A stretch of 29,926 bases of DNA. Source: Lachnospiraceae bacterium. Its GTDB lineage: Bacteria > Bacillota_A > Clostridia > Lachnospirales > Lachnospiraceae. Positions 23,695 through 29,926 of this stretch are shown piece after piece. The stretch's first letter is position 1. The number at the start of each line of letters is the position of its first letter. The notes beneath the pieces were generated by a model. It saw only the letters and a program-made list of their open reading frames with translations, had not been told where the DNA came from and ran no database searches. The position numbers and the translations under genes are program-made. The stretch is from the NCBI GenBank assembly GCA_017416505.1, contig JAFQCI010000116.1:1-29926 (forward strand), read 5' to 3'.

Positions 23695-24645
23695 TTATGT
23701 GTCCTGTTTATTCTCGCTCTTTTCCTTTAACTCCTGATATCGTTGCAACACCCGGTTTACTACCTCATCCTCCGCCAGTGTAACGGTCCGGACCACAAAA
23801 TAGCCCCCACTTTCCCTGGATTTTAATTTCAGCTTTCCTAACAACATTCCATGGGTCTTACATTGAGCCAGGGCATAATATACCGTAGGACTGCTTTGAA
23901 ACCAGCGTAACCGTTTGTTTGGTGTCTGCTGACATAAAAAGCATTGTATTTTTCTAACTTTCCTGTCTGATGCTGCCTCTTTTTTCGTCTGAAATTCTCT
24001 GGTGATGTACTCGGTTCCCTCTAAGTGCAATAAACTGATTTCTTCCTTGCTGTTACTTGGAATTTTATAATAATCAAGACTGGTATAGGAAAGAAAATTC
24101 TTTTTACTTAAATTCATCTTTCCCATAATCATTGCTGTATATCTGGCATCATTTAAGGCCATATGATACTCATAATCCTGTGGCAGTTCTAACTCTTCTA
24201 CCGCCTTATATAATGCTAACACGTCCTGTTTATGATAGTTATGTGCAAAAATTCCCTGAATATCATAGTAGTACAATGGAAAATCCAATGTTTTTAATTT
24301 ATGATATTCTAAATTTCTCTGAAGCTGGGTTAAATCTTCACTTCCCCAGGTACAAAACACATAATTCTCACCACACCACTCAAAAAACGTGTCCATTGCT
24401 TTAGGAAAGGACAATCCTTCCGCCAGCTTTTTCTCATCATAAGCTAACAGTTCCCTTACATGGGCCTGCAGTTTTTTATGTACCACCGGCTTTATAAAGC
24501 ACTGAAATTCTGATATTTTTTGATATCTCTCATTTAATTTTACTGCACCTATCTCAATAATCTCATAAAGAAGCTTCTTTTTCTTCTTTGCACTACTTTC
24601 GAAAGATGCCTGATTCCATTCTAAATCCAGAACAATATAATTCAT
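23695..24645 (-). CDS. DEDDh-type 3'-5' exonuclease domain protein with C-terminal Cys-rich segment
   Basis: I start at ATG 24645 (MNYIVLDLEWNQ), which puts the first DEDD motif (D-x-E) at the usual place; a longer frame from ATG 24669 adds eight residues and neither start has a strong ribosome site. The N-terminal 190 residues form an RNase T/DnaQ-like exonuclease: D-L-E in motif 1, a middle motif around CTWGSEDLTQLQ, and HMALNDARYTA (His and Asp, DEDDh type). The C-terminal part carries CFLCQQ and later QCKTHG, a possible zinc-binding pair. Similar ERI1/KapD-like proteins act on RNA or DNA ends; the substrate is unknown. It is followed 16 bp later by the lipid kinase. Confidence 0.85.
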   Translation of the reverse strand: MNYIVLDLEWNQASFESSAKKKKKLLYEIIEIGAVKLNERYQKISEFQCFIKPVVHKKLQAHVRELLAYDEKKLAEGLSFPKAMDTFFEWCGENYVFCTWGSEDLTQLQRNLEYHKLKTLDFPLYYYDIQGIFAHNYHKQDVLALYKAVEELELPQDYEYHMALNDARYTAMIMGKMNLSKKNFLSYTSLDYYKIPSNSKEEISLLHLEGTEYITREFQTKKEAASDRKVRKIQCFLCQQTPNKRLRWFQSSPTVYYALAQCKTHGMLLGKLKLKSRESGGYFVVRTVTLAEDEVVNRVLQRYQELKEKSENKQDT

Positions 24646-24689
24646 TTTTTGCACTATCTCCGATTCCATACTATCTAAAACAACATTTT

Positions 24690-24719
24690 AGGTTTGTTTT
24701 ATTATAATAACACAAACCT
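24690..24719. promoter_or_regulatory. 30-bp near-perfect palindrome upstream of the exonuclease gene
   Basis: Arms AGGTTTGT and ACAAACCT flank TTATTATAATAA, with one mismatched pair in 15. A TATAAT lies in the centre on both strands. It is about 45 bp before the exonuclease start and 57 bp after the lipoprotein stop. It may be an operator over a promoter or a transcript-end hairpin; there is no clear T-run. Confidence 0.45.
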
Positions 24720-24775
24720 TGTTCTAGTACAATCTTTTGGAAGAACTTTCAACAACGAACAAAAGCTGAATCATG

Positions 24776-25555
24776 CTATAAAGAATTATTTTTATTTATG
24801 AGATAATTTATTTCTGTAATGAACTTTTCTTTTGAAACAATATATAATGTATCAATATCATCATAAAATACTTGCTCATATAACATTCCACCATCTTCTT
24901 CACAACAAATGACCTCACTCATTGAATATGAATTTTCAGAGACTAATTCGTTCATAATTCCTCTAATTACATAATATTCATCTTCAATACAAGGCATAAT
25001 ATAATCCACCGGTGATGATATATAATAATCACAATATTCCTTCAATTGCAGATTATCATTTTCCAACGAAGACACTTTTGAAGCTATAAAAAGATACTTT
25101 TCATCTTGAACAAATGAGGCTACATATGTATCATACTGCCTTGAAGAAACACTCACCGCAATTTTAATAACATCATTTTCCTTTAATTCGTTCTGATTAT
25201 CCTTAATAACAGAACTAACATTAACTTCTAATATTGTTTTATAAATTGTACATGGTGTATCTAACCATTCTGTATTTATTGCAATTTCGTAAAATGATGA
25301 TATTGTTCCTTCAAAAATGATATCGTTTTCAATCATTGAATCTGTCGCACTAGTTTCCTTCCATTCATGGGATTTAAACTGTGGCGAATCTAAAATATCA
25401 ACCACACAAACTTCAATATCATCATTTTTATAAATTACTTCTTTCTTATTTTCAAAACTATCATTTGAATTATTATCTGATTTACCACAACCACATAATA
25501 GAACGATAAAAACTGCCATAATAAAAATGATGCTTCTTTTTAATAATAAATTCAT
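24776..25555 (-). CDS. Predicted lipoprotein of unknown function
   Basis: The 259-aa product has a lipoprotein signal with lipobox VLLCGC (Cys at about residue 23) followed by a polar Asn/Ser/Asp-rich linker. It should be attached to the outer face of the cell membrane. The mature part is acidic, with scattered Cys and a segment on EDGGMLYEQVFYDDIDTLYIVS; no family recognised. The DNA is more AT-rich than its neighbours. It lies 95 bp downstream of the anti-sigma-like gene on the same strand, so it may belong to the sigma regulon. Confidence 0.75.
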   Translation of the reverse strand: MNLLLKRSIIFIMAVFIVLLCGCGKSDNNSNDSFENKKEVIYKNDDIEVCVVDILDSPQFKSHEWKETSATDSMIENDIIFEGTISSFYEIAINTEWLDTPCTIYKTILEVNVSSVIKDNQNELKENDVIKIAVSVSSRQYDTYVASFVQDEKYLFIASKVSSLENDNLQLKEYCDYYISSPVDYIMPCIEDEYYVIRGIMNELVSENSYSMSEVICCEEDGGMLYEQVFYDDIDTLYIVSKEKFITEINYLINKNNSL

Positions 25556-25650
25556 ACATCTTCACCCCTTCTTTTATTCTTAATTTTTTACTTTATTTTT
25601 GATATTTTCCCTCTATTTTGTTACATATATTTTTATCATTTGATATGTAC

Positions 25651-26688
25651 CTAAAACCCCTCATTTAATATCTCACAATGCTTCCATCCATCTTTACTTC
25701 CAATTACAATCATCCTATTTACTTCACAATTTCGAACAGAAACTTCAAAGTATACAATTTGTTCCTCGTCATATCCTTCATATTCCTTTCGGTAAGGTAT
25801 TTTGCCCTCCCAATACTTTATATCCGTTACTTCAAATACTGTGGTAGCATAATAATCTTCCACCGCCTTAATTACCTGTCCATATTCCTCCTCCGATAGT
25901 GAAACATTGCATCTTTCTCCTGTTGTATTGGTTTCTTCCCCTGTTTCTGCTGTTTTCCCATATTTTTCTTCCATATCCTCCCCTGATACAGAAGATTCCA
26001 TAGTTTTTTGATTGTGGTTCAGAATCGTTTTTCTTACACTGTCCGTATCCACTTGTGCAGTAAAAAGCCCGTCATCATTTAATGATACCTCTATCTGCTT
26101 TCTCTCCTGCTTTCCGTTTAGATAAGTGATTTCTAATACAATTACATCACTCTTTTCTTCCTCTGTTAAATCTGAAATTCCGATATCTTCTTCCGTTAGC
26201 TTCTTTTGTATTTTATCAGGTACCCAATGAACTAAAATGTAATAATACTCCTCTTGTTTTTCTCCATATGAAATCGTAAAATTCTTACTTAATCCGGAAA
26301 ACTTTCCCCAGGAATCCCTCATATCAAAATACTCCAACCATTGATTTTCACAGGAAAAAGTAATCTGTTCTATCTCTTTTCCTAAAACATAAAAACCTAA
26401 TGCCGCACCTTTCATGGAACCTTCATCCGTAATAGTTCCTAAAGATATTTCAACTTTTGCATTTCCGATCCATTGATTGGTTCCCGCTGCAAAAATAGTA
26501 GAAGAAGATTTTTTATCCATATAAAAATAAATCCCTATTCCAGCCAGGATACAAATACTTGCTGCCACCAAACCTGCACTACCTATTACTTTTTTTAAGT
26601 TCTTCTTCCTTTCATACTCAAGAACTTCTAACAAAAATCTATCATCTACTTTTCCCATGACATCTACAAGCTTATCCATCTGATTCAT
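25651..26688 (-). CDS. Probable membrane-bound anti-sigma factor
   Basis: The 345-aa protein has a short cytoplasmic N-terminus (MNQMDKLVDVMGKVDDRFLLEVLEYERKK), one transmembrane helix (about 35-56) and a large extracytoplasmic part with beta-rich segments, a Thr/Ser/Glu linker around residue 230 and a C-terminal domain with KYWEGKIPYRKEYEG. This topology, and the 4-bp overlap with the upstream ECF sigma gene (26685-26688), are typical of anti-sigma partners in Clostridia (DUF4179-like in layout). The N-terminus lacks an obvious zinc HxxxCxxC motif. Function is inferred from context. Confidence 0.7.
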   Translation of the reverse strand: MNQMDKLVDVMGKVDDRFLLEVLEYERKKNLKKVIGSAGLVAASICILAGIGIYFYMDKKSSSTIFAAGTNQWIGNAKVEISLGTITDEGSMKGAALGFYVLGKEIEQITFSCENQWLEYFDMRDSWGKFSGLSKNFTISYGEKQEEYYYILVHWVPDKIQKKLTEEDIGISDLTEEEKSDVIVLEITYLNGKQERKQIEVSLNDDGLFTAQVDTDSVRKTILNHNQKTMESSVSGEDMEEKYGKTAETGEETNTTGERCNVSLSEEEYGQVIKAVEDYYATTVFEVTDIKYWEGKIPYRKEYEGYDEEQIVYFEVSVRNCEVNRMIVIGSKDGWKHCEILNEGF

Positions 26689-27242
26689 ATTCTGATTCCC
26701 TCCCTCTCTAAATATTTCTTTAATTTTTTTCTAATACGAAGCAGCTTTACAGAAACAGCATTTTCCTTCATTTCAAACTCTTTTGCAATATCGCCTAAAG
26801 ACTCTGCAAACCAATATCGTTTCATAAACATAATCCTGCTCTTTTTATCCAATGAATCCAAAAAAACTTCGATTACCTGTACTAATTCTTCTTCCGTACA
26901 TCCCCCTGTTTCTTCACCTGCTACCGAAATACATTCTTCCAGCTCACTAAAGGATACATCTCCATATCTGCTTCTTTTTTGAGCTGTATTATAACGATAT
27001 CTTTTCAATGACACATTTCTTACTATCTTGCAAATATATGTAACCAAAGGATTGGGACGATTCGGTGGTATGCTGTTCCAAACCCCCAAATAAGCATCAT
27101 TTATACACTCTTTGGCATCTTCTTGGTTATTTAATATATTCCATGCTATTTTATTGCAGATTCCACCATATTTCTTAGAAATTTCTTCAATTGCCTGCTC
27201 CGATCTTCTGAAAAAAAGTTCAATAATTTCATTATCTTCCAT
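26685..27242 (-). CDS. ECF-type RNA polymerase sigma factor
   Basis: I start at ATG 27242 (MEDNEIIELFFRRSEQ), with GGGGA six bases upstream; the longer TTG frame from 27290 is unlikely. The 185-aa product has sigma region 2 (IAWNILNNQEDAKECINDAYLGVWNSIPP) and region 4 (FLDSLDKKSRIMFMKRYWFAESLGDIAKEF) with an HTH (VSVKLLRIRKKLKKYLE). These proteins redirect RNA polymerase to a small stress or envelope regulon and are held by a membrane anti-sigma, here the next gene. Two palindromes lie upstream and could be regulatory. Confidence 0.93.
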   Translation of the reverse strand: MEDNEIIELFFRRSEQAIEEISKKYGGICNKIAWNILNNQEDAKECINDAYLGVWNSIPPNRPNPLVTYICKIVRNVSLKRYRYNTAQKRSRYGDVSFSELEECISVAGEETGGCTEEELVQVIEVFLDSLDKKSRIMFMKRYWFAESLGDIAKEFEMKENAVSVKLLRIRKKLKKYLEREGIRI

Positions 27243-27304
27243 GTTACATCCCCTTCCTTCCCGTAACAAACTGAAGAATCCAACTCCCAAATCATTCTAT
27301 TACA

Positions 27305-27366
27305 TAACCTGACAGCAAGTATCAGGTTACTGAGTGAACAATCCCTTGTTTTGTTTCTTAAGAAAC
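27305..27366 (-). promoter_or_regulatory. Two inverted repeats upstream of the sigma factor gene
   Basis: TAACCTGA (27305-27312) and TCAGGTTA (27322-27329) are perfect 8-bp arms around 9 nt. GTTTCTTAAGAAAC (27353-27366) is a perfect 14-bp palindrome. Both lie in the 308-bp gap before the sigma operon, which otherwise holds only the WYL terminator. Either could be an operator or leader structure. Confidence 0.35.
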
Positions 27367-27475
27367 TTGTTACGTTTTATTATCTCTTTTCACCTATATA
27401 CTACCCTTATCATTTTAAATATTACAGGTGAAATAAAAATTTTCAACTAATTTTCCAAAAAGAACCACTGCTATG

Positions 27476-27532
27476 CAAAAAAAGCTCCCCTTTGTTAGAC
27501 ATATTTTTCTCTAACACAAAGGGGAACTTCAA
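27476..27532 (-). terminator. Intrinsic terminator of the WYL regulator gene
   Basis: On the minus strand CCCCTTTGTGTTAGA pairs with TCTAACAAAGGGG with a 2-nt bulge and an AT-rich loop, then GAGC and seven Ts. It begins about 20 bp after the WYL stop. Confidence 0.85.
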
Positions 27533-27550
27533 AACCACTTTTTATGACTC

Positions 27551-28459
27551 TCATTTCTCTTCATATATCTCTTGCATCTTTTTAATTTCCTTCACTACTT
27601 TTTCCTTTACCCATGCCGGTTCTAACACCTGCATATAAGAACCATAAGACAGTACATAGCTGATAAACCATTCCAAATCCTTCACTTCCACAGTGCAGCA
27701 TAATTTATGATTCTCTAAAACAGAAATGCCTGGTAATTCGTCAAATGCCCGAAAAGCCATATCCTGATTTATTTCCAAGACTACCTGTATAGCAGCATCA
27801 CTTTTATCACTCTCTATAGAAACATCCGTCAATACCTTCCCTATGTATTCCGGTTTAAAATAAGACTCCAATGCAGTAATTTCAGATATTCTTCTCAATT
27901 TGAAAAAACGATAATCTTCCCTTAAACAACAATAGGCATATAAATACCATGCCTGATTTTTAAAACACAGCTTTAAGGGTTTTATGGTTCTTTTTATCAA
28001 TGCTCCGCCATTTCCCGAATAAATGATTTCCATATATTGATGGGTATGTATGGCTCTTTTCATCTGTTCAAACACTTTTTTATCCTTTTCACTGTTTCCC
28101 CAGGTAGAAAAATCAACCTCAATCCATTCTTGATACTCATCCCCAAAAAAAGTTTGTAGTTTAGATGCAGTATCTGTATCCTGACTTGGCTCCAACTCGT
28201 TTAAAGCATTCAAAGAATCCAGTATTTTACTTTTTTCCTCTGTTGTAAGAACTGCCTTATTTAATACATAGTTTGGCAATATAGAAATACCACCATTTTT
28301 CCCTTGATTTGTGTATATTGGTATACCTGCTAATGTAAGTTTGTCAATATCCCGGTATATTGTCCGTTCTGACACCTCAAACATCTGAGCCAATTCCTTC
28401 GCCGTTATTTGAGGGCGTTCCATCAGCAAATATACCATTTGAAATAATCTGTCAACCAT
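27551..28459 (-). CDS. WYL-domain transcriptional regulator (YafY-like)
   Basis: The 302-aa protein has an N-terminal winged HTH of the HTH_11/DeoR type (ITAKELAQMFEVSERTIYRDIDKL, about residues 18-41) and a WYL domain beginning near residue 135, with IKPLKLCFKNQAWYLYAYC. WYL domains are thought to bind small ligands or nucleic acid and alter DNA binding. It lies 11 bp downstream of the diguanylate cyclase gene and has a GAGGAT ribosome site, so the two are probably co-transcribed. The ligand and targets are unknown. Confidence 0.92.
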   Translation of the reverse strand: MVDRLFQMVYLLMERPQITAKELAQMFEVSERTIYRDIDKLTLAGIPIYTNQGKNGGISILPNYVLNKAVLTTEEKSKILDSLNALNELEPSQDTDTASKLQTFFGDEYQEWIEVDFSTWGNSEKDKKVFEQMKRAIHTHQYMEIIYSGNGGALIKRTIKPLKLCFKNQAWYLYAYCCLREDYRFFKLRRISEITALESYFKPEYIGKVLTDVSIESDKSDAAIQVVLEINQDMAFRAFDELPGISVLENHKLCCTVEVKDLEWFISYVLSYGSYMQVLEPAWVKEKVVKEIKKMQEIYEEK

Positions 28460-28470
28460 TTATCCTCTTT

Positions 28471-29565
28471 CTACATCCTCCCATTTTTCAAAGCCTTCTT
28501 TTGCTTCTTTTCCTGTTTATCCTGATACATATTAGCATCAGACTGTGAAAGTGCCTTTTCAAAATTCATGGATGGCTGGTACGATACCATTCCCCATGCA
28601 ATCTGATAAGGTGTTTTACTTAATTCCAGTTCCACCTGTTCTAATTTAGAAGCAACCAGTTCTTCCTTTACCTTAGGGCATACTATAACGAACTCATCTC
28701 CACCGATACGATAAAGCTTGCCCACATTGGCAAACACACTCTGTAATGTTTTAGCCACCGTAATAATCGCCAAATCACCTTTTGCATGTCCTTGCGTATC
28801 GTTGATTACTTTCAGGTCGTTAATATCCACAGAAACAAGAATGGTAGCTATTTTTTCATATTCCTCACAATCCATATAAAAAGTGTGACGATTCAGAGCT
28901 TGGGTAAGTGCATCTCTTGTATAGGTCTGGGTATGTAAAAATAGATAATAAAATACACTGGAAATTGCTCCTATTCCATTTAAGATAAAATAAAAATGAA
29001 AAAGGGATTCCATGCCTGTAGCAACTACAGCCATAAAAACAATAAATACCATAATACTTCCTTCTTTTTTATAGCCTAACTGGTATCGTTTAATCGACCA
29101 AAATAACAAACAGCCAAGATATACTCCACTGATAATAAAAGGAAGTGCCCCTAAAGGACCTCTGTGAAACTCATTCTTCTCATCAAAATAGAACATCCAT
29201 TTTGTAAAAATACTGGTATATGCAATCACTGCATTTAAAATAAGAGGAACCGCTAAAATTTTATATTTTATCTTTTCTTCCCGTTTTAAGATAGTAGCAA
29301 GCAACATAATCGGTGTCGGTCTTAAAACATACCCCGTTGCAGAAGTCATATATCGTAACGCATGAGGTATCGTATCCTGAGCAAGATAATAATCTATGCT
29401 ATCTGCCACAATCAAAATATTTACCGCCACTGCCACCGTCAAAAATGCCCGATTAATCTCTTTTGGCATGGTACGGTTTGTCAGCAGAAAAATATATAAA
29501 AATATCACTATGGAAAAATCAATAAAATTCATCTGTACTAAATAAAACGATATAGAGGTAGACAT
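28471..29565 (-). CDS. Membrane-bound diguanylate cyclase (GGDEF domain)
   Basis: The 364-aa protein has an N-terminal membrane region of about seven helices (to about residue 210) and a C-terminal GGDEF domain. The active-site loop RIGGDEF is intact (GGDEF at 288-292), and the metal-binding and substrate stretch DINDLKVINDTQGHAKGD is at about 247-264, so c-di-GMP synthesis is expected. The upstream RxxD product-inhibition site is not present (the residues there are FANVGKLY), so feedback by product is unlikely. The ribosome site is AAGGAG. The membrane part probably senses a ligand; no known sensor family recognised. It is co-directional with the WYL gene. Confidence 0.93.
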   Translation of the reverse strand: MSTSISFYLVQMNFIDFSIVIFLYIFLLTNRTMPKEINRAFLTVAVAVNILIVADSIDYYLAQDTIPHALRYMTSATGYVLRPTPIMLLATILKREEKIKYKILAVPLILNAVIAYTSIFTKWMFYFDEKNEFHRGPLGALPFIISGVYLGCLLFWSIKRYQLGYKKEGSIMVFIVFMAVVATGMESLFHFYFILNGIGAISSVFYYLFLHTQTYTRDALTQALNRHTFYMDCEEYEKIATILVSVDINDLKVINDTQGHAKGDLAIITVAKTLQSVFANVGKLYRIGGDEFVIVCPKVKEELVASKLEQVELELSKTPYQIAWGMVSYQPSMNFEKALSQSDANMYQDKQEKKQKKALKNGRM

Positions 29566-29581
29566 ATAAAGGTACTCCTTT

Positions 29582-29638
29582 CATAATATGATGTTGGGGT
29601 CAAGAGGTATTTTGACCCCATAATATCTACGAATTGCT
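29582..29638 (-). repeat. GGGGTC/GACCCC hairpin repeat, reverse copy, upstream of the diguanylate cyclase
   Basis: TGGGGTCAA (29595-29603) and TTGACCCCA (29612-29620) form a perfect 9-bp stem with an 8-nt loop. Reverse-complemented with its flanks it aligns with 13630-13675, and its outer part (AGCAATTCGTAGATATTAT) matches the end of the 154-bp repeat at 7189-7342. This links the hairpins and the ATGATACC repeats into one family. Confidence 0.65.
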
Positions 29639-29722
29639 GTGATTTTATTTTTAATCCTTGCAGTCATTATACAACCTAAAAATTCCTAATACAAGTTCGA
29701 ATACTTTTCCATACTGTTCATT

Positions 29723-29752
29723 AAAAAAAAGAGCCATCACTTACGACAGCAC
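29723..29752 (-). terminator. Terminator behind the tRNA 3' fragment
   Basis: On the minus strand GCTGTC and GATGGC (wobble pairs included) form a stem followed by CTCTTTTTTTT. It is placed as expected for the original tRNA transcript. Confidence 0.5.
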
Positions 29753-29757
29753 TTTCA

Positions 29758-29800
29758 TGTTCCCGAGGCGATTCGAACGCCCGACCCGGGAGTTTGACAG
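29758..29800 (-). pseudogene. 3' half of a tRNA gene (probable attachment-site remnant)
   Basis: On the minus strand the T arm GGGCG-TTCGAAT-CGCCT is followed by acceptor strand CGGGAAC and discriminator A at 29758. Upstream, CTGTCAA (29800-29794) fits an anticodon loop, but the bases before it cannot form the 5' anticodon arm. No D arm or 5' acceptor (GTTCCCG expected) exists in the remaining 126 bp. The tRNA identity is uncertain; anticodon GTC (Asp) is one reading. A 3' tRNA fragment like this is the usual scar at the far end of an element integrated into a tRNA gene. The gap 29566-29922 holds this, the repeat at 29582 and hairpins. Confidence 0.6.
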
Positions 29801-29826
29801 TTGAAAATTGAAAAAAGTATCTCAAA

Positions 29827-29851
29827 GCCTTGAAATAGGCGTATTTTTTTT
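29827..29851 (+). terminator. Short hairpin with T8 tract on the element side of the tRNA fragment
   Basis: GCCT and AGGC with a 6-nt loop are followed by GTA and eight Ts. The stem is short, so it is a weak candidate. Confidence 0.35.
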
Positions 29852-29897
29852 GTCAAATTTCTTGTTTTTAGGTATGTTATTTTATGTTATTGTGTGG

Positions 29898-29903
29898 TAT
29901 AAT
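29898..29903 (+). promoter_or_regulatory. Extended -10 (TGTGGTATAAT) before the right-edge gene
   Basis: TATAAT at 29898-29903 is preceded by TGTGG. No good -35 is seen at 17 bp. The predicted start would be near 29910, about 13 bases before the ATG. Confidence 0.45.
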
Positions 29904-29922
29904 AAGAATCGGAGGGATGCTT

Positions 29923-29926
29923 ATGA
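29923..29926 (+). CDS. Start of a plus-strand gene cut by the window edge
   Basis: GGAGGG at 29911-29916 with seven-base spacing precedes ATG at 29923-29925. Only the start codon is inside the window. If the tRNA fragment is an attachment site, this is the first gene of the integrated element. Confidence 0.5.

Noticed and set aside
29758..29926. Complete tRNA gene
   Set aside because: No D arm, 5' anticodon arm or matching 5' acceptor strand exists upstream of the 3' half.
1..29926. CRISPR arrays or complete insertion sequences
   Set aside because: No regularly spaced direct repeats with unique spacers and no intact transposase gene were seen.

Overview
The window looks like chromosomal DNA of a spore-forming, low-GC Clostridia, most like Lachnospiraceae. 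The evidence is AT-rich DNA with strong GGAGG ribosome sites, a spore-germination operon with spoIIR, an exact forespore-type promoter, a V-type ATPase operon, an NSS-type Na+ symporter, an ECF sigma/anti-sigma pair and WYL and GGDEF regulators. Species identity is inference from protein style only.

Layout. 1-1140: fragment of a PD-(D/E)XK/Rpn-like nuclease at the left edge and an XRE regulator with a six-helix membrane domain. 1383-1525: a 143-bp MITE. 1571-5522 (minus): gerAA-gerAB-short gerAC-spoIIR. 5698-7017 (minus): aspartate kinase, whose terminator overlaps the predicted sigma-G promoter of the germination operon. 7189-7342: a second type of palindromic repeat. 7379-8713 (minus): Na+-dependent symporter. 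8906-8978 (minus): tRNA-Lys(CTT) with a consensus promoter. 9231-9353: possible 40-aa basic protein. 9420-10058 (minus): trmB. 10289-18964 (plus): nine-gene V-ATPase operon in the order stalk H, C, I, K, F, E, A, B, D. 19005-19104: long interrupted hairpin. 19139-19281: second full MITE. 19293-20932 (minus): three-gene cluster of a PstS-like binding protein, a 45-aa membrane protein and a 158-aa membrane protein. 21147-22532 (plus): D,D-carboxypeptidase. 22582-22729: cluster of DnaA boxes. 22767-24645 (minus): diacylglycerol-kinase-family lipid kinase and a DEDDh exonuclease. 24776-27242 (minus): lipoprotein, anti-sigma-like protein and ECF sigma factor. 27551-29565 (minus): WYL regulator and membrane diguanylate cyclase. 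29758-29800: 3' half of a tRNA gene, probably the attachment site of an integrated element that continues past the right edge, where a new plus-strand gene starts at 29923.

How the parts work together. Most of the window is housekeeping: ion-motive ATPase, amino-acid supply, tRNA modification, cell wall and sporulation. The less ordinary content lies between genes. (1) A MITE family has two 143-bp copies, each with a perfect 8-bp target duplication, a truncated copy, and 26-bp minimal forms, one of which also has a perfect 8-bp duplication. (2) A second palindromic repeat family includes a hairpin inside the ATPase operon just before the proteolipid gene. (3) Three exact TTATCCACA DnaA boxes and one near-exact box lie in one orientation in about 150 bp, the first three at 32-bp spacing. 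(4) A forespore promoter is positioned so that its transcript should skip the 5' arm of the upstream gene's terminator. (5) There is a tRNA-derived attachment scar at the right edge. I see no CRISPR array and no complete insertion sequence.
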